Positions 6,538-11,268 of a stretch of DNA of 11,268 nucleotides are shown one piece after another. The notes beneath the pieces are model-generated. The model ran no database searches. It saw nothing but the letters and a program-made list of their open reading frames with translations, and was not told the DNA's origin. Positions within the stretch are counted from its first letter, which is position 1; the number at the start of each line of letters is the position of its first letter. Both the position numbers and the translations under genes were made by a program. Origin of the DNA: Oscillospiraceae bacterium (lineage in GTDB: Bacteria; Bacillota; Clostridia; Oscillospirales; UBA929). The stretch is taken from the NCBI GenBank assembly GCA_031258665.1, contig JAIRML010000210.1, positions 1 to 11,268 of the forward strand. Direction: 5' to 3'.

Positions 6538-7746
6538 TCACAGCTGGGCCAACGCGTTGGCGATGTCGTCGCCCTGTTTGATCTCGCAGAACGCAAAGGG
6601 CGGCCTCCTCCACGGCGACGACGCTCCTTCGGGGGGCGTGTAGACGACGCCGGGCCCTATACCCGCCTGCCCTCTCAGCCGGTCCAGTGCGTCCGGCAGC
6701 CCCTCGGGCAGCATCGCCGTAAAGACCACCACATCGGCAAACGAGTGATCGGCCGCCAACGCGCGCAAAAGCTCTGTCAGAGAATCCGCCGCGTCAAAGG
6801 GCAGAGCGGCCAAATGGCGAAGCAGATGATCAAAGGACGGCTTGTCCGACTGTTCCAACCGGTGAACACGCCCCTCCGCCCGGTGGACAAGGCAGGCGCG
6901 CACATTGTGCTCCAGACAAAAGAAGAGCACCGACGCCGCGCACTCCACCATCCGGTCGACCACTTCCAGCGGCGAACCCGCGCCCTCGTACGGCGGCGGC
7001 GCCGTGTCCAGCACCAGCAGAAGCTCCGGGTCGTTCTCGTCCTCATAGAGCCGGGAGATCATCTCTCCTTTTTGCGCCGAGAGCTTCCAATGGATCCGGT
7101 GCATCGGGTCGCCGTATTGGTATGCTCTCGTGTCGCTGACCGTGGACACATCGTCGCCGATCCGATTTGTGTGACGCGGCCGGGTCTGGGCCGCAAGGGC
7201 GGCAACGCGCCGGCACCGCGGCAGCGGATGCACCCGCGGGCAAACCGTGAGCGCCATGGGCGGCGGCGGGGGCAGCGGCAGCGCAAACAGCCCCAGTATG
7301 TCCAGCGCGCGCGCGGCAGGCGCCGCGATCTCATACAGACCCCGATACGGGAACCCCGTGTTTACCGACAGACGTAGCGCCCGGCCGGAAGACAGGCGGC
7401 CGGTGACGCAGTCCGTCTCAGCACTCTCCCCAGAGAGTGCCGGCGGACGTCCGGCCAACACAACAAAGAGAGCCGCCGGCAGGCGGTTCCCGTTCACGAG
7501 TCGCATCTCATACCTGGTCTCCGTCCCCTTGGGAATCACCGTCTGCGCGAGCTGGTGGGCGACCATAAAACGCCGCCGGGCGAACAACAAGTGCAGCAGG
7601 GAGATCGGCGGCAGCGCGAGGCACAGGAAAAACAGCGTACGCATCACCCGCCCACCGACAAAAGCCACGCCGAAAAACGCGACGGTGAGCAGGACAAGGT
7701 AAGACACGCGCCGCGTGAGCGGCCTATTTTTTTGTCTATGCGCCAT
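6538..7746 (-). CDS. DUF58 membrane protein, partner of MoxR
   Basis: This 402-residue DUF58 protein has a basic amino end, then two membrane helices at about residues 14-56 and a long cytoplasmic part. The family hallmark YQYGDPMHRIHWKLSA is at 209-224. LLLVLDTAP (242-250) resembles the first strand of a von Willebrand A-like domain, with an Asp where metal-binding sites often start. The family has no proven enzymatic reaction; members work with MoxR ATPases, probably in envelope maturation or stress. A Pro-rich stretch (158-163) precedes the DUF58 core. The chosen ATG at 7746 overlaps the end of moxR by 11 bp and has only a weak ribosome binding site, so translation is probably coupled. A longer frame to 7791 lies wholly within moxR and is not used. 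Many such operons continue with a transglutaminase gene; here none follows. Confidence 0.93.
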   Translation of the reverse strand: MAHRQKNRPLTRRVSYLVLLTVAFFGVAFVGGRVMRTLFFLCLALPPISLLHLLFARRRFMVAHQLAQTVIPKGTETRYEMRLVNGNRLPAALFVVLAGRPPALSGESAETDCVTGRLSSGRALRLSVNTGFPYRGLYEIAAPAARALDILGLFALPLPPPPPMALTVCPRVHPLPRCRRVAALAAQTRPRHTNRIGDDVSTVSDTRAYQYGDPMHRIHWKLSAQKGEMISRLYEDENDPELLLVLDTAPPPYEGAGSPLEVVDRMVECAASVLFFCLEHNVRACLVHRAEGRVHRLEQSDKPSFDHLLRHLAALPFDAADSLTELLRALAADHSFADVVVFTAMLPEGLPDALDRLRGQAGIGPGVVYTPPEGASSPWRRPPFAFCEIKQGDDIANALAQL

Positions 7747-8689
7747 GGGCCCGCACCACCGGCACAGGGATCTGGCGCAGGGACTCCGCAACCAGCGCCT
7801 CCTGCGTCTGCCCGTGCAAGCGCGCCTCCTGGCGTAAAATCAGCCGGTGCGCCAGCGTCGGCACCGACATGGTTTTGACGTCGTCCGGCAGCACAAACCC
7901 GCGCCCCTGATAAAATGCGCTGGCCTGCGCGGCCCGAAACAGCGCCAGACTGCCGCGGGGGCTGGCGCCCAGTTCGATATCCGGATGCTCGCGCGTACGG
8001 CGCGTAAGTTCGACAATGTAGCGGTACACACTGTCTTCCACATATACCCGCCGCACCATCTCCTGCAGGGCTACGATGGTCTTGCCGTCGGCCACGGGCG
8101 ACAGGCTGCGCAGCGGATTTTGTGCGCTGAACCGCTTGAGAATCGCCACCTCTTCGTCGGCCTCCGGATATCCGAGCGAGATGCGCATGAAAAAACGATC
8201 GATCTGTGCCTCCGGCAGCGGATAAGTCCCCACATATTCGGCGGAATTCTGGGTGGCCATGACCATAAAGGGCGGCCCCACCGGGTAGGTGACGCCGTCC
8301 ACGGTCACATGGCACTCCTCCATCACTTCGAGCAAACTGGCCTGTGTCTTGGGCGAGGTGCGGTTGATCTCATCGGCCAACACAAAACAACTCATGACCA
8401 GACCGGGTTTGAACTCAAATTGCCCGCTTTTCTGGTTGAACATCGAAAACCCCGTGATGTCCGACGGCAGGATATCGGGGGTGAACTGAATGCGACGGAA
8501 GGAACAGTCGACAGACCGCGCCATGGCGGAAACCAGCGTTGTTTTCCCGACGCCGGGCCTGTCTTCAATGAGCACATGTCCCTCGCACAGCAAGCTGAAC
8601 AGCATGAGCTCCGCCGCTGTCCTCTTGCCCACGATGACCCGAGAAATGTTATCGACAACAGCGTGCATCACGCTCTGGGGCGTTGGCAT
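7736..8689 (-). CDS. MoxR-family AAA+ ATPase
   Basis: This cytoplasmic AAA+ ATPase of 317 residues is full length for the family. Visible elements are Walker A DRPGVGKTT (43-51), Walker B CFVLADEINR (101-110), sensor 1 ATQN (145-148), LPEAQIDRFFMR (158-169) with a probable arginine finger, and sensor 2 GASPRGSLAL (241-250). MoxR proteins are thought to act as chaperones that mature or activate partner complexes, here presumably the DUF58 protein encoded next. The ATG at 8689 has GGGAGG about 9 nt upstream. The frame runs on to 8731, but the 14 extra residues come from repeat copy D. The ribosome binding site itself lies at the edge of that repeat, whose copy E and F flanks also carry CCTCCC. 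The gene starts an operon with DUF58; a palindromic element at 8771-8885 occupies the promoter region. Confidence 0.95.
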   Translation of the reverse strand: MPTPQSVMHAVVDNISRVIVGKRTAAELMLFSLLCEGHVLIEDRPGVGKTTLVSAMARSVDCSFRRIQFTPDILPSDITGFSMFNQKSGQFEFKPGLVMSCFVLADEINRTSPKTQASLLEVMEECHVTVDGVTYPVGPPFMVMATQNSAEYVGTYPLPEAQIDRFFMRISLGYPEADEEVAILKRFSAQNPLRSLSPVADGKTIVALQEMVRRVYVEDSVYRYIVELTRRTREHPDIELGASPRGSLALFRAAQASAFYQGRGFVLPDDVKTMSVPTLAHRLILRQEARLHGQTQEALVAESLRQIPVPVVRAHGA

Positions 8690-8702
8690 GAATGAGTTCC
8701 TC

Positions 8703-8768
8703 CCAACGTGGGTTGCATCGGCAGCCCACAACCCGAATTCTTACTTTTTGTTGCCGCTTCGCGGCAAC
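8703..8768 (+). repeat. Two-hairpin intergenic repeat, copy D
   Basis: Hairpin 1 is GTGGGTTGC, ATCG loop, GCAGCCCAC (8708-8729), with one G-T wobble. Hairpin 2 is a perfect GTTGCCGC, TTC loop, GCGGCAAC (8750-8768). The copy lies 13 bp upstream of the moxR start codon, and its edge contributes the moxR ribosome binding site. Confidence 0.93.
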
Positions 8769-8770
8769 AA

Positions 8771-8885
8771 TGATTCCACTGCAAAAAAGCTAAGGAACGG
8801 ATTGGATATACTGAATATTGTGTCACTGCTTTGGTAATGACACAATATTCAGTATAAAAGCCCTCATATTTTTGCAGTAAAATCA
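8771..8885. mobile_element. MITE-like nested palindromic element
   Basis: The ends are 17-bp terminal inverted repeats with two mismatches: TGATTCCACTGCAAAAA at the left and TTTTTGCAGTAAAATCA at the right. The 4-bp direct repeat ACAA flanks both sides exactly (8767-8770 and 8886-8889), as a target-site duplication would. Inside is a second, perfect 19-bp inverted repeat. The element is strikingly AT-rich in a GC-rich region and encodes nothing. It occupies the space between the zinc-ribbon gene and moxR, so it could carry promoter or operator sequences for moxR; TATACT at 8855-8850 on the minus strand is a possible -10. A chance palindrome or a regulatory site is the alternative. Confidence 0.5.
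8807..8856. repeat. Perfect 19-bp inverted repeat
   Basis: Arms 8807-8825 (TATACTGAATATTGTGTCA) and 8838-8856 are exact reverse complements separated by 12 nt. As RNA it would form a long hairpin; as DNA it could be a two-site operator with inward half-sites TGTGTCA and TGACACA. The stem is AT-rich and lacks a T tract after it, so it is a poor intrinsic terminator for the upstream zinc-ribbon gene. Confidence 0.9.
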
Positions 8886-8894
8886 ACAATGCCT

Positions 8895-8910
8895 GTGACA
8901 CATATGTCAC
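8895..8910. promoter_or_regulatory. Small palindrome sharing the TGACACA half-site
   Basis: GTGACA, CATA, TGTCAC overlaps the stop codon of the zinc-ribbon gene. It shares TGACACA with the large inverted repeat 50 bp away. A shared binding site for one regulator is possible but unproven. Confidence 0.3.
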
Positions 8911-10064
8911 CCGCCGTGGACGACGGGGACCTCAGTCTCCGGTTCCGCGAAGGACGGGCCAAAATCTTCAAACCCCTCAAAGCTCTCGAAGGGGAAGATG
9001 TCCTCAAAGGGAAAATCTTCGCCAAAAGAGAAACCATCTTCAAACGGGAAATTGGAGTTCAATAGGACCACCTCCGCAATCAGCCATCTCGTCTCGATCT
9101 TTTCAAATCTCACCTCATAAAAAGCCGAGAGCTCCACGAGGACATTCATGGTCATGGCCATGGTTCCGACCGCCGAAACTTCGTCGTCGGCGACGGAGAG
9201 GTCGTCCAATGTGAGCGTCGCGTTGTTAAAAATGGCGACGGTGTCGATCAAATCTTCCATGTTGCCGTCGGCCCGCGCAAGCAAATCGGGGGTCAGGCAG
9301 GCCTCCACAGCCTCATAGTCGCCCGCTTTGAGCGCGGCGGTGAAGTCCTCAAAGAGCGCCTCAATCTCCTTTCCAGCCCTCTCGGGTCCGGAGTTCAACA
9401 AACCGCCCCGATAGAAGAACCCGAAGTAAACGCCGGCCCCCAACAGGGCCGCGCCGAGCAGGCAGAAAAGAATGACGCGTAGCGTCTTGGGCTTTTTGGC
9501 CGGTCGCGCGGCCGGTGGTCCGTACAGAGCGGCTCCGGGCTGCACCTGCCAGGCGGGCTGCCCCGGCGAGGCCCATGGGGGCGGCGCGGCGGGCTGCCCC
9601 GTGGGGCGGTCGGTCGGTATCGGAGCGCGCGGCGGGCCGTAGGGCGGCTGTCCGTATGGGCCGTGAGGCGGCGGCCCATACGGGCCGTAGGGTGATGACC
9701 CATAGGGGCCGTGGGGAGGCGGCCCGTAAGACGGTGGACAATTCGAAGGCGGTGGCCCATAGACCCCATAGGGGCCATACCCATAGGGGGGGTACCCGCC
9801 ATGCCACGGCGACGGGGGCGACGCCCACCCGGGCGGCGGCGGAGCCGCCTGATTGGCGGTTTCCGGTGGTGGCCATCCCGAAGCCGGCGGCGCCCACGCG
9901 GGCGGCTCATCCGCCTTCGGCGCCTCCGCCACGGGCGCCGAAGGCGCCCACACGGGCGGCTCGTCCGCCTTCGGCGCAGATGCCGGCGGCGTTTGCGGCG
10001 CGCCGCACTGGGTGCAAAATCTCTGCCCCTCCCACAGAGGCTCTCCGCATACTGCACATTGCAT
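8907..10064 (-). CDS. Membrane-anchored zinc-ribbon protein with Pro/Gly/Tyr-rich linker and acidic Phe-rich tail
   Basis: No specific family function is recognised. The 385-residue protein begins with a zinc ribbon (CAVC at 3-6 and CTQC at 17-20). Next is a very long low-complexity linker (about 22-192) with two PKADEPP units (31-37, 50-56) and many PYGPYG/PPPHGPYG repeats (about 91-143). A KKPK-flanked membrane helix follows (about 194-217). A presumably extracytoplasmic domain (about 230-337) resembles DUF4878/NTF2-like folds (LFEDFTAALKAGDYEAVEACL). The end carries repeated acidic Phe motifs such as FPFEDGF and FPFEDIFPFE (339-370). Such zinc-ribbon membrane proteins are common in Gram-positive bacteria and usually of unknown role. 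The ATG at 10064 is chosen because the CxxC motif starts at residue 3, as usual, and GAGAGGA lies about 9 nt upstream. The open frame to 10190 includes repeat copy E and is rejected. Confidence 0.88.
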   Translation of the reverse strand: MQCAVCGEPLWEGQRFCTQCGAPQTPPASAPKADEPPVWAPSAPVAEAPKADEPPAWAPPASGWPPPETANQAAPPPPGWASPPSPWHGGYPPYGYGPYGVYGPPPSNCPPSYGPPPHGPYGSSPYGPYGPPPHGPYGQPPYGPPRAPIPTDRPTGQPAAPPPWASPGQPAWQVQPGAALYGPPAARPAKKPKTLRVILFCLLGAALLGAGVYFGFFYRGGLLNSGPERAGKEIEALFEDFTAALKAGDYEAVEACLTPDLLARADGNMEDLIDTVAIFNNATLTLDDLSVADDEVSAVGTMAMTMNVLVELSAFYEVRFEKIETRWLIAEVVLLNSNFPFEDGFSFGEDFPFEDIFPFESFEGFEDFGPSFAEPETEVPVVHGG

Positions 10065-10163
10065 AACCCATCTTCCTCTCAATCGCGGTTCATTGGATTT
10101 TGGCAACCGTCCCGCCGCCGGCGCGCCTCTTTTTTCTCTGGCCACCGGCCGGGTTCTTTCCTC

Positions 10164-10229
10164 CCAACGTGGGCTGCCTCCGCAGCCCACAACGCAAATT
10201 TTTGTTTTTCGTTGCCGCTTCGCGGCAAC
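10164..10229 (+). repeat. Two-hairpin intergenic repeat, copy E
   Basis: This is the most regular copy. Hairpin 1 is a perfect 9-bp stem, GTGGGCTGC, CTCC loop, GCAGCCCAC (10169-10190). Hairpin 2 is a perfect 8-bp stem, GTTGCCGC, TTC loop, GCGGCAAC (10211-10229). It lies about 100 bp upstream of the zinc-ribbon start codon. TTTCCTCCC precedes it, as CCTCCC precedes copies D and F. Confidence 0.95.
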
Positions 10230-10293
10230 AAGGTATTAATGACGACAACGTTTTGATGCGACAATAACACCTTAACACATTTATCTTTTCGTT

Positions 10294-10328
10294 GAAAGTG
10301 TTTTGCCCAAATTCCGCAAAAAACTTTC
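10294..10328 (-). terminator. Hairpin at the end of the DUF3298 gene
   Basis: GAAAGTGTTTTGC and GCAAAAAACTTTC form a 13-bp stem with one mismatch and a 9-nt loop. The stem begins within the TGA stop codon of the DUF3298 gene. No T tract follows on the minus strand, so termination is uncertain and 3'-end protection is possible. Confidence 0.45.
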
Positions 10329-11097
10329 ATACTGTCCTCTCCGGCCGCGCCGACCAGGTCAGTCGAGGCAGCGTCTCCCGCCAAAGATGGCGCGCCGGTT
10401 TGCCAAACATGGGCCGCGTCAGGCCCATGTCTCCATAGGGCAGCCGAACACTGCAAACGCCCGCGCACCGGGGCGCCAGCTGACCGGGGTTCCAAAAAAT
10501 CACAATCTCGTCCGGCGTCAAATAGAATCGCTCCGCCGCGAAAAAACGCCGCGCCCGCGCGGGAAAGTCCTCGTAGAGCGGCGCGCCCGCCCGGCGCTGG
10601 GCGACCAGCGTATCGACCGCCGCCGCAAGCAGGCCGGCACGCGCGCGCCGGCACCGGCCCAGCAGATCGCGCAGCGCCACCGGGCAGCCGTCACAGAGGT
10701 TCCATGTCTCCGCGGCGCGCCATACGGCGCCCGCGCCGGCGTCCGCCTCCTCCGTGTAGTCCCGGTACAGAGACAACACGCCATCCGTCAATAGGGTGAC
10801 TGTGTAAGACAGCGCCACCGTGGCGGGCGCAAAGGGCGCCCTCTGCCCAACTGCCGCGCAATACAGGCGCACCGCACGGCGGCGCAGCGGCCGGCGGACG
10901 TCCCGCTCCAAGCAGTCGGCCAACCGCCGATAACACCGGTCGACGCGGCGGCCCCCGCGCGGCCACGCGCGCGCCGCCCCCCGCGGCACCGACAACTCAT
11001 AACAAAGGACGATCGGCGCCGTCCCATACGAGAGTGCGGCACGGCGCGTGTGCGCCGACAGCACCCCCTCCCGCCGAGTCTCCCGCGTCTCCCGCAT
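10327..11097 (-). CDS. DUF4163/DUF3298 (RsiV-like) domain protein without a membrane anchor
   Basis: The 256-residue protein carries the DUF3298 signature near its end: ERFYLTPDEIVIFWNP (189-204), then AGVCSVRLPYGDM (212-224). IVLCYELSVPR (29-39) fits the start of a DUF4163-type domain. This fold occurs in the extracellular part of RsiV, the lysozyme-sensing anti-sigma factor of Bacillus, and in PdaC-like proteins. Here no anti-sigma segment, signal peptide or membrane helix is seen, so the protein may be cytoplasmic and its role is unknown. It is unusually rich in arginine and in cysteine (C32, C55, C62, C80, C135, C138, C149, C211, C215). The ATG at 11097 has GGGAGAGG about 8 nt upstream; the TTG just before it is less likely. 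A hairpin overlaps the stop codon, and a weak promoter is seen upstream. Confidence 0.82.
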   Translation of the reverse strand: MRETRETRREGVLSAHTRRAALSYGTAPIVLCYELSVPRGAARAWPRGGRRVDRCYRRLADCLERDVRRPLRRRAVRLYCAAVGQRAPFAPATVALSYTVTLLTDGVLSLYRDYTEEADAGAGAVWRAAETWNLCDGCPVALRDLLGRCRRARAGLLAAAVDTLVAQRRAGAPLYEDFPARARRFFAAERFYLTPDEIVIFWNPGQLAPRCAGVCSVRLPYGDMGLTRPMFGKPARHLWRETLPRLTWSARPERTV

Positions 11098-11136
11098 CAA
11101 ATCGACCCTCTCCCGCCCGGTTTTTCAAAGCATTTC

Positions 11137-11166
11137 ATCTTATGAGGCGGGTACGTTTTTTGTGAA
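11137..11166 (-). promoter_or_regulatory. Possible promoter of the DUF3298 gene
   Basis: On the minus strand TTCACA (11166-11161), 18 bp, then TAAGAT (11142-11137) gives 9 of 12 consensus bases, about 40 bp before the start codon. It is the best candidate in the gap but not strong. Confidence 0.35.
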
Positions 11167-11227
11167 AACGCCCGAGGCGCCCATTTACTTTTACAGAGTA
11201 ATGCGATAAAATACCACCGGGGCACCT

Positions 11228-11268
11228 CCCACGCGGGTCGCCTCCACAGCCCGCAACCCAAATTTTTG
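11228..11268 (+). repeat. Two-hairpin intergenic repeat, copy F (cut by window edge)
   Basis: The first hairpin reads GCGGGTCGC, CTCC loop, ACAGCCCGC (11233-11254), followed by AACCCAAATTTTTG. It is the most diverged copy, with two mismatches. The second base pair of the stem is C-G rather than T-A, another pairing-preserving change. The second hairpin would lie beyond the right edge. Confidence 0.82.

Noticed and set aside
8668..8910. 80-residue minus-strand frame between the zinc-ribbon gene and moxR
   Set aside because: It translates the palindromic element and repeat copy D, and its end overlaps moxR.
10079..10654. 191-residue minus-strand frame at the end of the DUF3298 gene
   Set aside because: It shadows the DUF3298 gene in another frame and reads through a hairpin and repeat copy E.
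4821..11268. CRISPR array
   Set aside because: The repeats are kilobases apart, dyad-symmetric, in both orientations and without regular spacers or cas genes.

Overview
The window looks like chromosomal DNA of a high-GC member of the Clostridia (Firmicutes). This rests on strong purine-rich ribosome binding sites, a long 477-residue adenylosuccinate lyase of the kind common in Clostridia, a Firmicutes-style MnmA, and an RsiV-like DUF3298 protein. I cannot name the genus. All eight recognisable genes lie on the minus strand and read right to left. The long plus-strand open frames are high-GC shadows of these genes.

In order of transcription: (1) a soluble-looking DUF4163/DUF3298 (RsiV-like) protein at 11097-10327; (2) a membrane-anchored zinc-ribbon protein with a Pro/Gly/Tyr-rich linker and an acidic Phe-rich tail at 10064-8907; (3) a moxR-DUF58 pair with overlapping ends at 8689-6538; (4) mnmA, tRNA 2-thiouridylase, at 6132-5017; (5) a fold-type I aminotransferase and purB, overlapping by 4 bp (ATGA), at 4804-2088; (6) a hybrid sensor histidine kinase at 1905, cut by the left edge inside its receiver domain. 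The aminotransferase-purB pair makes metabolic sense if the first enzyme makes or uses aspartate, since PurB acts on the two aspartate-derived purine intermediates. That substrate is inferred, not shown.

The most distinctive content is intergenic. Six copies, one partial and one cut by the right edge, of a two-hairpin repeat of about 66 bp sit in every larger intergenic gap except the one between purB and the histidine kinase gene. They occur in both orientations, and arm changes in different copies compensate each other and keep the base pairing. Beside one copy is a 115-bp AT-rich nested palindrome with 17-bp imperfect terminal inverted repeats and flanking ACAA direct repeats, which looks like a miniature mobile element upstream of moxR. 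Upstream of mnmA, a 405-bp gap holds a partial repeat copy, a long hairpin, a 23-codon plus-strand gene relic that may be a decayed transposase start, and a good minus-strand promoter inside that relic. A near-consensus promoter (TTGACA, 17 bp, TATGAT) precedes the aminotransferase-purB operon and gives a structured leader of about 140 nt that contains a repeat copy. I see no rRNA, tRNA or CRISPR array.
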